A stretch of DNA of 64,000 nucleotides from Aureimonas sp. AU12 (lineage in GTDB: Bacteria; Pseudomonadota; Alphaproteobacteria; Rhizobiales; Rhizobiaceae), in NCBI RefSeq assembly GCF_001463705.1, contig NZ_BBWH01000029.1, forward strand, positions 19,564 through 83,563, given 5' to 3'. The position numbers and the translations under genes were made by a program. Below, piece by piece: positions 1 to 9,062 of the stretch. Numbering within the stretch: position 1 is the stretch's first letter; every line of letters begins with the position of its first letter. The notes under the pieces are model-generated. The model had not been told where the DNA came from. It worked only from the letters and a program-made list of their open reading frames with translations, and did not search any database.

Positions 1-2
1 CC

Positions 3-803
3 GCGATCGCGGTGTCCACCGTCCTCTTCCAGACCGTCACCGCCAACCGCATCCTGACGCCCTCGATCATGGGCTTCGACGCGCTCTACGCCCTCATCCA
101 GACGCTTCTCGTCTTCGGCCTCGGCGCGGCGGCGACTTCGGCGCTCGATCCCCGCCTCGTCTTCGGGGCGGAAGTGGCCGTTATGGTCGGCCTCTCGACG
201 CTCCTCTACCGCTGGCTCTTCGCCGGCGGCCTCGGCTCGCTCTACCTGCTCGTCCTCGTCGGCATCGTCTTCGGCACCCTGTTCCGCTCCGTCTCGGGGC
301 TGCTCCAGCGGCTGATCGATCCCAACGAGTTCGTGGTGCTGCAGGACCGGATGTTCGCCTCCTTCAACACGGTGGACGGTTCGCTCCTGGCCGGGTCGAG
401 CGCGGCGATCCTCGCCATATCGGCGTTCATCGCCCGGCGCATCGGACGGCTCGACGTCCTCGGCCTCGGACGCGACGCCGCGGTCAATCTCGGGCTCGAC
501 CATCGCCGCGAGGTGACGATCGCGCTCGTCCTCGTCTCGCTGCTCGTTTCGATCTCGACCGCGCTCGTCGGCCCCGTCACCTTCTTCGGCCTGCTCGTCG
601 CCAATCTCGCCTATCTCACGATCCGCTCGCACCGGCACGCCGTGGTGCTGCCGGCGGCGGCGCTCATCGCGATCCTGGCGCTCGTGGGCGGCCAGTTCGT
701 GCTCGAGCGGGTCTTCCGCTTCGACATCGCGCTGTCGATCGTCATCGAGTTCGTCGGCGGCCTCGCCTTCCTCGTCCTCCTCGTCCGGGGTCTCAACCGA
801 TGA
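3..803 (+). CDS. FecCD-family ABC transporter permease (5' partial)
   Basis: Inner-membrane permease of an iron-chelate/siderophore ABC importer. The frame is open from the window edge, so the N-terminus is missing: about 265 residues are seen against 320-350 for complete FecCD permeases. What remains is a series of strongly hydrophobic helices. The stretch VGPVTFFGLLVANLAY near residue 190 matches the family's conserved 'GPxxFxGLxxPH' coupling loop. The stop overlaps the next gene by 4 bp (ATGA), so permease and ATPase are translationally coupled. The convergent TonB receptor downstream supports a siderophore role. The chelate itself cannot be told from the sequence. Confidence 0.85.
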   Translation, partial: AIAVSTVLFQTVTANRILTPSIMGFDALYALIQTLLVFGLGAAATSALDPRLVFGAEVAVMVGLSTLLYRWLFAGGLGSLYLLVLVGIVFGTLFRSVSGLLQRLIDPNEFVVLQDRMFASFNTVDGSLLAGSSAAILAISAFIARRIGRLDVLGLGRDAAVNLGLDHRREVTIALVLVSLLVSISTALVGPVTFFGLLVANLAYLTIRSHRHAVVLPAAALIAILALVGGQFVLERVFRFDIALSIVIEFVGGLAFLVLLVRGLNR

Positions 804-1558
804 TCGACATCGAAGCCGTCAGCAAGCGTTACGGGGCGCAGACCGTGGTGAGCGGCGTGACGCTCGCCCTGCCCGCCGGCGGCGTCACCGCCATCGTCGG
901 ACCGAACGGGGCCGGCAAGTCGACGCTGCTCTCGATCATGAGCCGGCTGATGAAGCCCGACGCCGGGCGCGTCCTCGTCGACGGGATGGACGTCGCCACC
1001 ACGAGCGGCGACGTCCTCGCGCGGCGTCTTTCCGTGCTGCGGCAGGACAATGCGCTGGCCGCACGCCTCACCGTCGCCGAGCTCGTCGCCTTCGGGCGCT
1101 ATCCCCATTCGAAGGGACGCCTCGTCGCGAGCGACCGCGAGCCGATCGAGCGCGCCATCGGCTTCCTCGGCCTCGATCCCTATCGCCACCGCTTCCTCGA
1201 CGAACTCTCGGGCGGCCAGCGCCAGCGCGCCTTCGTGGCGATGGTGCTGGCGCAGGACACCGACGCCATCCTCCTCGACGAGCCGCTGAACAACCTCGAC
1301 ATGAAACATGCCGTGGCGATGATGGGGATCCTGCGCCGCGCCGCCGACGATCTCGGCAAGACGGTGGTGGTGGTGCTGCACGACATCAACTTCGCCGCCA
1401 GCTACTGCGACCGCATCGTCGCCATGCGCGAGGGCGCGGTGGTGCACGACGGGACGCCGGACGAGATCGTCACCCCGGAGGCGCTGCGGGCGATCTACGA
1501 CATGGAGATGCAGGTCGTGCGCATCGACGGGAGGCCCGTCTGCGTCTTCTGGCGCTGA
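800..1558 (+). CDS. Siderophore ABC transporter ATP-binding protein (FecE-like)
   Basis: Cytoplasmic ATPase that drives the permease encoded just upstream. It has a Walker A GPNGAGKST near residue 35, a Q-loop region around residue 80, the ABC signature LSGGQRQR near residue 136, Walker B AILLDEPLNNLD near residue 156 and the switch His in VVLHDIN near residue 193. Length (252 residues) is normal for the FecE/FhuC group. Its ATG sits inside the permease stop, typical of one polycistronic message. The operon continues leftward out of the window, where the substrate-binding protein is presumably encoded. Alternative substrates such as haem or vitamin B12 cannot be excluded. Confidence 0.9.
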   Translation: MIDIEAVSKRYGAQTVVSGVTLALPAGGVTAIVGPNGAGKSTLLSIMSRLMKPDAGRVLVDGMDVATTSGDVLARRLSVLRQDNALAARLTVAELVAFGRYPHSKGRLVASDREPIERAIGFLGLDPYRHRFLDELSGGQRQRAFVAMVLAQDTDAILLDEPLNNLDMKHAVAMMGILRRAADDLGKTVVVVLHDINFAASYCDRIVAMREGAVVHDGTPDEIVTPEALRAIYDMEMQVVRIDGRPVCVFWR

Positions 1559-1699
1559 CGGGAGACCAGGTCGGCGACCCGACCGCCTCGAACGGACCGC
1601 CTCCCGCACCATCGGAAGATCGAACGCCAGAGCGCACCGCCCGAACATCGCTTCGGACAATGCGCTCCATTTGAACCAGTGGTTTACCGGCAGATCCGA

Positions 1700-1721
1700 C
1701 GGCGAAGCCATCGCTTCGCCG
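1700..1721. terminator. Hairpin between convergent iron genes
   Basis: A 9-bp perfect stem (CGGCGAAGC / GCTTCGCCG) with a 4-nt loop lies between the convergent ATPase and TonB receptor genes. There is no clear T-run on either side, so it may act as a weak bidirectional terminator. The rest of 1559-1726 holds nothing else recognisable. Confidence 0.4.
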
Positions 1722-1726
1722 ATCGT

Positions 1727-4024
1727 TCAGAAGTCGATCGAGGCCGAGAGCAGGAAGGTCCGGGGCGCGCCGGCCGCCAGGAACCCGCGGGCCGACGAAG
1801 CCCAGTAGTTCTCGTTGAACAGGTTCTCGATATTCGCCTTGATCTCGACCGGCTTGTCGTAGGGCCCGACGAAGCCGTAGCGTGCGCCGATGTCAACGCG
1901 CGTCCAGTCGTCCACGCGCTGCGTGTTGGCCTGATCGTAGCGCGTGCCGCTGGAATAGATCACGCGGCCGGTGGCGGTGAGCCCGGCTGCGATCCAGGGC
2001 AGGTCGTACTCGCCGTAGAGGTTGAACGCGGTCTTGGGAACGCCCGGTGCGCTATTGCCGTCGAAGCGACCGCCGAGCGTGCGCGTCAGTTCCGCCTCGA
2101 TGAAGGTGACGCCGCCGAGCAGGCGCAGGTTGTCGGTGACCTCGCCGAAGACGGTGATCTCGAGACCCTGATTGGTCTGCAGTCCGTCCACGGAGAAGAT
2201 GCGCGAGGCCGGGTCGGTGAAGCCGCTCGGCTGTTCGATCTCGAAGAGCGACGTGGTGAAGCCGAACGTGCCGAAGTCGTACTTGACGCCGACTTCCTTC
2301 TGCCTGCTGACGATCGGCGCGAACACCTGGTCGGCGTTCAGCGCCGTCGCCGGCGCGATCGGGCCTTCGTTGAGCGCCTCGATATAGTTGCCGTAGACGG
2401 AGAAGCGGTCGGTGAGGCGCACCACGGCGCCGACCGCCGGGCTCATCCGCGAATCCTCGTAGAAGTAGTTCTGCTCGCCGACCGGCGCGGTGGCGATCCC
2501 CGGACGCGTGTTGAAGCCGCGCGAGCGGATTTCCTGGTAGCGGCCGCCGAGCGTCAGCAGGAACCGGTCCTGTCCGAAGGACAGGGTGTCGGCCACCGCC
2601 AGGCTGTTGGCGAGAATGTCGGCGAAGGGAATGAGATCGCTGGCGCGCGGAAGACCGGCGAGGCTCGGCGGCGTTCCCGCGAACGCCACGGGATCGTAGA
2701 TGTTCGTCGTGTAGCTGGGAAAGCGCAGGTTGCGCGGGTTGAACTCGCCGCGATGGTTCTCGTTGCGCGCGCTCGACAGCGCGACGTTGACCTGATGGCC
2801 GACCGGCCCCGTGTCGAACTTGGAGCGCAGCCCGATCTCGCCGGTGCGACCCTCGATCTCCTGCGGGTTGAAGCCGAAATCGATCTGTGCGTCGCCGAGA
2901 CCCGGATTGCGGATGCGGGCGTCGCCGATCGTGTAGGAACTGGTGAGGAAGTCCTCGCGGTAGCGGCTGGTGCCGGCGGCTGCGTAGATCGTGGTGTCGT
3001 CGAGAATGTCGAACTCGATCCGGCCGGCGGCCATGTTGTAGGTCGAGTCGATGAACTCGAACGAGTTCGACGTGTTGATGTCGCCGTCCGGCGCACTCGG
3101 GATGGGGACGCCGGGCGCCGCCGCGTTGAACAGCGAGGTCGGCGCCTGGATCTTCTGGTCGGAATGGTTGAGATCGATCGAGGCCCGCACCCGTTCGCCG
3201 CGATAGTCGGCGCCGAGCGCGCCCACCACCACCTCGTTCTCGTTGCGGTCCAGCGCGGTGTCGCCCTCGCGATACGAGCCGTTCACGCGGATGCCCCACT
3301 CGCCCGCGGGCCCGAAGCGACGGCCGACGTCGAAATGCGGCCAGACCTGCGAGTCGCTGAGATAGGTCGTGGTGAGCCGCGCCAGCGGCGCATCGCCGGC
3401 GCGCTTGGGCACGAGGTTGATGGTGCCGCCGACGCGGCCGACGCCGCCGTTGAGGAGGGCTGTGGGCCCTTTGACGACCTCGACCCGCTCGATGCCTTCG
3501 ATGAAGTGACGCCGCGGGTTGGAGATGTAGAAGAGCCCGTCGTAGGCCGTGTCGAGATTGACCACCGAGAAGCCGCGGATGAAGAAGCTGTCGCGCTCGC
3601 TGAAGGCCGGCGCATCGTTGCGAACGGAAGGGTCGTTCAGCACGACGTCGGCGACCGAGCGGGCCTGCTGGTCCCGGATCAGCTTCTCGGTGTAGCTCGT
3701 GGCATTGAAGGGCGCCTCGAGGATCGAGCGGTTGCCGAGCGCGCCGAGGCGCGCACCCGTTCCGACCTGGCCGCCCGCGTAGGGCGCAGGGGGCTGTCCG
3801 ACGGTCCCGGTCGCCGGCGGGCCCCCCTCGGCCTCGGCCCCTTCCACCACCACCGTATCCAGCACCACCGTATCGGGCGACACCACACCGCTCGCGGCCT
3901 GTGCCGTCTCGCGGCCCGCTGGCGTCCGGCGCGGCTCCTGCGCCCAGACGGAACTGGATGTCAGCGCGACAAGCGACGCGCCCATCAGGAACGGGTGGAA
4001 CGAAGCGATCATGCGCGCTGTCAT
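1727..4024 (-). CDS. TonB-dependent siderophore receptor
   Basis: Outer-membrane ferric-siderophore receptor (765 residues), powered by TonB-ExbBD. The N-terminus is a signal peptide (hydrophobic stretch FLMGASLVALTSSSVWA, cleavage likely after AWA-type VWA-Q). A plug domain follows: 'RSILEAPFNATSYTEKLI' near 105, 'FFIRGF' near 147 and 'VEVVKGPTALLNGGVGRVGG' near 183. The rest is a 22-strand beta-barrel ending in the terminal aromatic 'SIDF' that is needed for outer-membrane insertion. The start chosen has GGAGA six bases upstream. It converges with the ABC importer genes, so receptor and importer probably handle the same ferric siderophore. An Irr-box-like palindrome upstream suggests iron control. 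Confidence 0.93.
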   Translation of the reverse strand: MTARMIASFHPFLMGASLVALTSSSVWAQEPRRTPAGRETAQAASGVVSPDTVVLDTVVVEGAEAEGGPPATGTVGQPPAPYAGGQVGTGARLGALGNRSILEAPFNATSYTEKLIRDQQARSVADVVLNDPSVRNDAPAFSERDSFFIRGFSVVNLDTAYDGLFYISNPRRHFIEGIERVEVVKGPTALLNGGVGRVGGTINLVPKRAGDAPLARLTTTYLSDSQVWPHFDVGRRFGPAGEWGIRVNGSYREGDTALDRNENEVVVGALGADYRGERVRASIDLNHSDQKIQAPTSLFNAAAPGVPIPSAPDGDINTSNSFEFIDSTYNMAAGRIEFDILDDTTIYAAAGTSRYREDFLTSSYTIGDARIRNPGLGDAQIDFGFNPQEIEGRTGEIGLRSKFDTGPVGHQVNVALSSARNENHRGEFNPRNLRFPSYTTNIYDPVAFAGTPPSLAGLPRASDLIPFADILANSLAVADTLSFGQDRFLLTLGGRYQEIRSRGFNTRPGIATAPVGEQNYFYEDSRMSPAVGAVVRLTDRFSVYGNYIEALNEGPIAPATALNADQVFAPIVSRQKEVGVKYDFGTFGFTTSLFEIEQPSGFTDPASRIFSVDGLQTNQGLEITVFGEVTDNLRLLGGVTFIEAELTRTLGGRFDGNSAPGVPKTAFNLYGEYDLPWIAAGLTATGRVIYSSGTRYDQANTQRVDDWTRVDIGARYGFVGPYDKPVEIKANIENLFNENYWASSARGFLAAGAPRTFLLSASIDF

Positions 4025-4104
4025 GCTGGTTCTCCGGGAAGCAGGCCTTGGCCCGCAGGTCTTGCCGCCTCCCGCCTTACGAGCCCCTTAGCCGCGACTT
4101 CAAC

Positions 4105-4121
4105 GAAGAACGCTTCTAAAA
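4105..4121 (-). promoter_or_regulatory. Putative Irr iron-control element (ICE-like)
   Basis: On the minus strand the sequence reads TTTTAGAAGCGTTCTTC, with a palindromic core TAGAA-N3-TTCT. This resembles the rhizobial ICE consensus TTTAGAA-N3-TTCTAAA bound by Irr. It lies about 80 bp upstream of the TonB receptor start. Assignment rests on similarity to the known consensus only. The remainder of the 400-bp gap 4025-4425 shows no gene. Confidence 0.45.
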
Positions 4122-4425
4122 CATGATCGAATCATTCATGATTGCATAATGGCAACATCAAGTCACAATTACGACAACTTAACGCGAGCGGTCCGCGAGG
4201 CAGCGGTATTGAAGTCGCAACCCGTTCCAGACCGTCGTTGCTGCGATTTTGCGTGGGATCGGTGAGTGATCTCCAGGATCCCGCGGCTGCTTTCACTCGC
4301 TGCACCGATGAATGCAGGGGCGTAGGGCGAGGTCGCCGACCGTAGGCGATCCATGAAGCGTATCACGCCACCGGGATCGCCGGCCCCTTCAGGCCGGCGG
4401 TCCCGCCATCGGTCCGGTGCCCCGC

Positions 4426-5541
4426 TCAGACGAGTTCGGCCAGGGCCGCGGCGTGGAACCCCCTGAGGTCGGCCGTATCGCCGGACTGGATCTTGTGCGC
4501 CCAGTCGGGATCGCTGATCAGCGCGCGGCCCACCGCGATGAGGTCGAACTCGTCGCGTTCCATGCGCTCGACCAGCCGCTCGATGCCGCCGGCCTGCGAG
4601 TTCTCGCCGCCGAAGGCGCCGAAGAAGTCGCTGGAGAGGCCGACCGAGCCGACGCTGATCGTCGCCGCGCCCGTCAGCTTCTTGGCCCAGCCCGCGAAGT
4701 TCAGCCCGGCCTCGCCGTCGATCTCGGGGAACTCGGGCTCCCAGAAGCGGCGCTGCGAACAATGGAGGATGTCGGCGCCGGCCTCCACGAGCGGCAGCAG
4801 CCAGTCGGTCATCTCGGCGGGGCTCGGAGCGAGGCGGGCGGAAAAGTCCTGCTGCTTCCACTGGCTGACGCGCAGGATCACCGGATAGTCCGGCCCGACC
4901 GCCGCCCGGATGGCGGCCACCACCTCGGCCGCGAAGCGCGAGCGCTCCTTGATCGTCGCGCCGTTGTATCGGTCGGCGCGCATGTTCGTGCCCTGCCAGA
5001 AGAACTGGTCGATCAGGTAGCCGTGCGCGCCGTGGATTTCGATCGTATCGAAGCCGAGGCGCTTGGCGTCGGCCGCGGCCGCGGCGAAGGCGGCGACCGT
5101 GTCGGCGATGGCCTCCTCGCTCATCGTCTCGCCGCGCGCCTCGCCGGGACCGACGAGGCCGGACGGGCTCTCCACCGGGCCCTCCGGCTCCCAGCCGCTC
5201 ATGCCGCGCGTCGAGCCGGTGTGCCAGAGCTGCGGGCCCATGCGCCCGCCCGCCCCGTGGACGGCATCGACGACACCCTTCCAACCGGCCAGCGCCGGTT
5301 CGCCGTGGAAGAATGGGATGTCGGCCTCGTTGCGTGAAACGGGACGGCCGACCACCGTGCCCTCCGACAGGATGAGACCGACGCCGCCTTCCGCGCGCCG
5401 GCGGTAATAGGCGGCGTTCGACGGGCCGGGCACGCCGGCCGGCGCCATAGTGCGCGTCATCGGCGCCATGACGATGCGGTTGGGCAGGGTCATCGTGCCC
5501 AGGCTGAACGGGCGGAAGAGGACGGCGGAGGAGGAGGACAT
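4426..5541 (-). CDS. NADH:flavin oxidoreductase, Old Yellow Enzyme family
   Basis: FMN-dependent ene-reductase-type enzyme with a TIM barrel, 371 residues, a usual length for the family. Recognisable pieces are the N-terminal 'LPNRIVMAPMTR' FMN-binding segment near residue 20, 'EGGVGLILSEGTVV' near 52, the barrel segment 'DTIEIHGAHGYLIDQF' with the catalytic-site HGAHGYL near 175, and 'LIAVGRALISDPDWAHKI' near 335, which binds the FMN phosphate. Upstream GGAGA supports the start. It lies head-to-tail with a short-chain dehydrogenase, both minus strand and near an HxlR regulator, which fits a redox/electrophile-response cluster. The natural substrate is unknown. Confidence 0.9.
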   Translation of the reverse strand: MSSSSAVLFRPFSLGTMTLPNRIVMAPMTRTMAPAGVPGPSNAAYYRRRAEGGVGLILSEGTVVGRPVSRNEADIPFFHGEPALAGWKGVVDAVHGAGGRMGPQLWHTGSTRGMSGWEPEGPVESPSGLVGPGEARGETMSEEAIADTVAAFAAAAADAKRLGFDTIEIHGAHGYLIDQFFWQGTNMRADRYNGATIKERSRFAAEVVAAIRAAVGPDYPVILRVSQWKQQDFSARLAPSPAEMTDWLLPLVEAGADILHCSQRRFWEPEFPEIDGEAGLNFAGWAKKLTGAATISVGSVGLSSDFFGAFGGENSQAGGIERLVERMERDEFDLIAVGRALISDPDWAHKIQSGDTADLRGFHAAALAELV

Positions 5542-5641
5542 GGCGATGGTCTCCGGAAGGGAGGATGGACGAAAGCTCGGGGTGGGATCGGGGTTTCAGG
5601 CGGGAAGGAAGCATTCGCGGGCGGCGACGTCGCCCGCGACG

Positions 5642-6454
5642 TCAGGCCGGCAGGCCGTTGACCTTGCGAAAGATCCGGTCGACGAGGCGCTCGGGCATGT
5701 AGCGCCGCAGGGCGCGAACCTGGTTCGACTGCCGGCCCGCCGAGTAGCGCAGCTTCGGACTTGTGACCGTCGCCGCCTTGACCACGGCCGCGGCCACGAT
5801 CTCGGGCGCGTCGCCGTCCTCGACCCACCGGCGCATGAGCGCCTCGCTGCGCGAGCGCTCCCCGGCATAGACGGCGATCGGCCGGTCGGCCCGCGTCAGG
5901 TTCTCCTCGAAGGCCGTGCGCGTCACGCCGGGCTCGACGAGGATCGCGCGAATGCCGAAGGCGCGGACCTCGTGATCGAGAGATTCGGTATAGCCTTCGA
6001 CCGCATGCTTGGTGGAGGCATAGAAGGCGTTGAACGGCGCCGGGATGAGGCCGAGGATCGAACTCATGTTGACGATCCGGCCGGCCTTCTGGCGGCGCAT
6101 TACTGGCAGCACCGCGTTGACGACGCGCACGACGCCGAAGACGTTGACGTCGAAGAGACGCTGGGCCTGCGCGATCGAGGATTCTTCGGCGCCGCCCAGA
6201 AGCCCCACCCCGACATTGTTGACGACGAGGTCGATGCGCCCGGCCTGCCGCACGATCTCGGCGACGAGGTCCGTTACCGAAGCCTCGTCCGTCACGTCGC
6301 AGACGAGCATCGTGATCCCCGGGAGATCGGCGGCCGGCCTGCGGCTCGTGCCGAACACCCGGTAGCCGGCCTTCGCCAGCGCCTTCGCGGTCACGAGGCC
6401 GATCCCGGACGAGGCGCCGGTGACGAGGGCAATGCCTCCCGTGGTCGTGGTCAT
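5642..6454 (-). CDS. SDR-family NAD(P)-dependent oxidoreductase
   Basis: Classical short-chain dehydrogenase of 270 residues. It has the nucleotide-binding motif TGASSGIG near residue 12, the structural NNVG (NNAG-type) near 84, and the catalytic Ser region 'NMSSILG' followed by YASTK (YxxxK) near 152. A Rossmann fold with a C-terminal substrate domain is expected. It is divergent from the HxlR regulator gene with an 82-bp shared control region, the standard arrangement for HxlR-regulated oxidoreductases, so it is probably the regulator's target. The oxidoreductase at 4426-5541 may be co-transcribed (100-bp gap). Confidence 0.9.
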   Translation of the reverse strand: MTTTTGGIALVTGASSGIGLVTAKALAKAGYRVFGTSRRPAADLPGITMLVCDVTDEASVTDLVAEIVRQAGRIDLVVNNVGVGLLGGAEESSIAQAQRLFDVNVFGVVRVVNAVLPVMRRQKAGRIVNMSSILGLIPAPFNAFYASTKHAVEGYTESLDHEVRAFGIRAILVEPGVTRTAFEENLTRADRPIAVYAGERSRSEALMRRWVEDGDAPEIVAAAVVKAATVTSPKLRYSAGRQSNQVRALRRYMPERLVDRIFRKVNGLPA

Positions 6455-6500
6455 GTGCTCAACTTCCGTCGCAGGCTGGATCGCCGATGGAGAGTCTGAT

Positions 6501-6529
6501 ACTATCGTTTCAGTAGTAAGTCACTATCG
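6501..6529. promoter_or_regulatory. Direct-repeat operator candidate in SDR/HxlR divergent region
   Basis: Two copies of ACTATCG (6501-6507 and 6523-6529) are spaced 22 bp apart, two helical turns. They lie in the 82-bp gap between the divergent SDR gene and the HxlR regulator. This would suit binding by an HxlR dimer, but no consensus is available to confirm it. Confidence 0.35.
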
Positions 6530-6536
6530 AAATGAT

Positions 6537-6980
6537 ATGGTCGAGACAGAATCTATCACGCTTCAATGCCCGATCGGTCGCGGCATCGCTTCCATTGGCG
6601 ACGCCTGGAGCCTGCTGATCCTGCGCGACGCGCATGCGGGCCTCACCCGGTTCGACCAGTTCCGCAGGAACCTCGGGATCGCGCCGACCATGCTGACGAA
6701 GCGCCTTGGCGCCTTGACGCAGGACGGGCTTCTGGAGAAGCGCGTCTATTCGGATCGGCCGCCGCGCGAGGATTACGTCCTGACGCAGGCCGGGCGCGAC
6801 TTCCTCCCGGTTCTCCTGATGATCGGCGCCTGGGCCCAGCGAAACTGCGGCTCGAACCTTGCCCGCTATGTCGACGAGGAGACGGGCCACGAGATCGAGC
6901 CGGTCGCCATCGACGCGGTGACGGGTGCGAGACTCGGAACGCGGCCGATACGGGCCAGCGCGAAGGACGCCGTCGGCTGA
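6537..6980 (+). CDS. HxlR-family winged-helix transcriptional regulator
   Basis: DNA-binding regulator of the HxlR/DUF24 type (about 147 residues). The family pattern is clear: an N-terminal Cys (C11, 'LQCPIGRG'), 'IGDAWSLLILRDAHAGLTRFDQF', then the recognition helix and wing 'LGIAPTMLTKRLGALTQDGLLEKRVYSDRPPREDYVLTQAG'. HxlR proteins usually sense electrophiles or quinones through the N-terminal Cys. The start at 6537 is chosen because upstream in-frame codons lie antisense to the divergent SDR gene and the conserved homology begins here. It likely controls the SDR gene and itself through the shared intergenic region. Confidence 0.88.
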   Translation: MVETESITLQCPIGRGIASIGDAWSLLILRDAHAGLTRFDQFRRNLGIAPTMLTKRLGALTQDGLLEKRVYSDRPPREDYVLTQAGRDFLPVLLMIGAWAQRNCGSNLARYVDEETGHEIEPVAIDAVTGARLGTRPIRASAKDAVG

Positions 6981-7250
6981 CGGCCGGTCCACGCCCGTCC
7001 CCCAAGCTTTTCGCAACAGGTTCCTAGTTCGATCGCCGGGTCGGTGTCGGTCGAGGCCGTCCCGGCCGCCTTTCACCCGGTCTCCGCTTCGCCTTCCGCC
7101 GGCAGCAGGCCGATCGCGAACGGCTCGCCGCCGGTCACCTGGGCGCAGCCCTAAGATATTGCACCGCACTCTTCGATGATTCGAGGACGGAGCTACACGT
7201 GATCTCAACGTGTTTCCTGCAGGGTTCCTTCGAGACGAGGAACGTTGCAC

Positions 7251-9062
7251 ATGCGGATCGTGACCAAAATCAACCTGACGCTTGTCGCCGCCGTCGTGCT
7301 GGCGGCGGGGTCGAATTTTGCCACCATGCAGGCGACGGTCCTGCCGATCTTCTACGATCTGGAAGAGGCCGCGAGCCAGCGCAACCAGGGCCGGGCCGAG
7401 GAGGCGATCGCCTCGATCGAGAGCCAGGTCGCCCAGGCCGCTTGGCTCTACGCGTCCTTCGATGGCATCGCGGCAGCCGCCCGAGCCGGCGCCAGCGCGA
7501 GCACCGCGCATGCCCCGAAGGAGGATCTCCTGCGGGAGATGGGCATCGACCATGTCGCCTTGCTGGACGGCGACGGCCGCATTCTCTTCGACCACGACCT
7601 CGGTGAGGCCGGCAACGCCCATCTCCTGAGCGGCGCCAGCCTGCCGGCGGCCCATCCCCTGCGCGCGTCCCAGCCGGGCGGCGTCCGCTCGGGCCTGATG
7701 TCGGTGGGCGGCGCGCTCGTCGCCGTCGGCACCGCGCCGGTCGAAACGTCCGGCCCGGCCGCGGCCGGGATCGGAACGGTGCTCCTCGCCCGTTCGATCG
7801 ACGTTTCGGCCCTCAGCGCGATGACGAAGGTGAAGTTCCGCCTCGAACCGGCGTCCGGCGCGGGAACACGGCCCGCCTTCCTCCGCCTGCCCGACGCGAT
7901 CGAGGCGCGCAAGACGCTGGCAGGCGTCGACGGCCAGCCGGTCGCCGAGCTCGTCACCGTCACCACGCGCCGCAACGTGGGGGCGGGCCAGACCGCCATC
8001 GGGTGGGCGAGCGGCCTCATGCTCGTCTCGATGCTGGTGGTGCTCGCCTGTCTCAGCGTCGCGATCCGTCTCATCGCCGTGCGTCGCATCGAGCGCATGC
8101 GCGCCCATCTGTCGGGTGTCGCCGAGACGGGCTCGCTCGGCCCGATGACGGAGGATCGCGGCGCCGATGAACTGAGCGACACGATCGTCTCGTTCAACGC
8201 GATGGCCCGGCAGCTGGCGGAACTGCGCAGCGAGCTGCGGCAGCGCGACTATCGCCACGGGGCCGCCGACCAGGCCGCCGGGCTCCTCCACAATCTTCGC
8301 AACGCGGTCAGTCCGATCGCCGCGATCGCCTGGGCGCTGGAAGCCCGCGACAAGGCGAACTGGCAGGCGACGCTGACGAAGGTTCTGGCGGAGCTCGAGC
8401 GCGGCGATCTCGATCCCGCGCGCGCCGCCAAGCTCGACGGGCTCCTGATCCTTTGTGCGCGGGAGGCCCTGAAGGCGGGCGCTGGCCGGCAGGCGGACCT
8501 GCGCACCCTCCAGGCGATGATCGGCCATGTGGAGGAGATCCTGCGCGAACAGGATCACCTGTCGCAGACCGATCGCCAGCCCGAGGCCGTGGATGTGGCC
8601 GAAGCCGTGGCGCAGGCCGTCCGCCGGGTGGCCCACAGGCCGGGCCTCGTCTTCGACATCCGCGTCTTCGAGGCGGCCGAGGTGCTGGGCTACCGCGTCG
8701 TCTTCGACCAGATCCTCGACAATCTCCTCGTCAACGCCGCGCAGGCCATTGAGGCCACGCCGCGCGGCACCGGGCGGATCGCGGTCGAGGCCGTTCCCGG
8801 CCTGCACGACGGCCTCGCCGCGGTCGAGATCCGGGTCATCGATGACGGCGACGGGATCGCCGCCGGCGACGTCGCCGGTCTCTTCGCCAACGGCTTCTCG
8901 ACCCGCCGCGAGCGCTCGGGCGGCCTCGGGCTTCACTGGTGCGCCAATGCGGTGAACGCGATGGGCGGCAGCCTGTCGGCGCAGAGCTCAGGGCCCGGCG
9001 AGGGCGCAACCCTTCGCCTCGTCCTGCCGGCGACCAACGCTCAGCAGCGGATCGCCGCATGA
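7251..9062 (+). CDS. Membrane-bound sensor histidine kinase
   Basis: Two-component sensor of about 603 residues. A first membrane helix lies at residues ~7-25, an extracytoplasmic sensor region follows to ~245, and a second helix (LMLVSMLVVLACLSVAI) sits around 255. Then come a HAMP-like linker and a phosphoacceptor helix with 'LLHNLRNAVSP', an unusual H-box (HNLRN) also seen in some alphaproteobacterial kinases. The ATPase domain has N-box 'DNLLVNAAQAI', G1 'DDGDGI' and G2 'GGLGLHW'. GAGGAA upstream supports the ATG at 7251. It overlaps the next gene by 4 bp, so kinase and response regulator form one signalling pair. The signal is unknown. Confidence 0.88.
   Translation: MRIVTKINLTLVAAVVLAAGSNFATMQATVLPIFYDLEEAASQRNQGRAEEAIASIESQVAQAAWLYASFDGIAAAARAGASASTAHAPKEDLLREMGIDHVALLDGDGRILFDHDLGEAGNAHLLSGASLPAAHPLRASQPGGVRSGLMSVGGALVAVGTAPVETSGPAAAGIGTVLLARSIDVSALSAMTKVKFRLEPASGAGTRPAFLRLPDAIEARKTLAGVDGQPVAELVTVTTRRNVGAGQTAIGWASGLMLVSMLVVLACLSVAIRLIAVRRIERMRAHLSGVAETGSLGPMTEDRGADELSDTIVSFNAMARQLAELRSELRQRDYRHGAADQAAGLLHNLRNAVSPIAAIAWALEARDKANWQATLTKVLAELERGDLDPARAAKLDGLLILCAREALKAGAGRQADLRTLQAMIGHVEEILREQDHLSQTDRQPEAVDVAEAVAQAVRRVAHRPGLVFDIRVFEAAEVLGYRVVFDQILDNLLVNAAQAIEATPRGTGRIAVEAVPGLHDGLAAVEIRVIDDGDGIAAGDVAGLFANGFSTRRERSGGLGLHWCANAVNAMGGSLSAQSSGPGEGATLRLVLPATNAQQRIAA

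Noticed and set aside
1679..4126. Long plus-strand reading frame (over 800 codons) across the TonB receptor gene
   Set aside because: It is antisense to a clear TonB-dependent receptor with signal peptide, plug and terminal strand; the translation is a low-complexity Arg/Ala/Val product of GC-rich reverse frames.
6510..8936. 808-codon minus-strand frame over the histidine kinase
   Set aside because: Antisense shadow of the kinase, with no domains.
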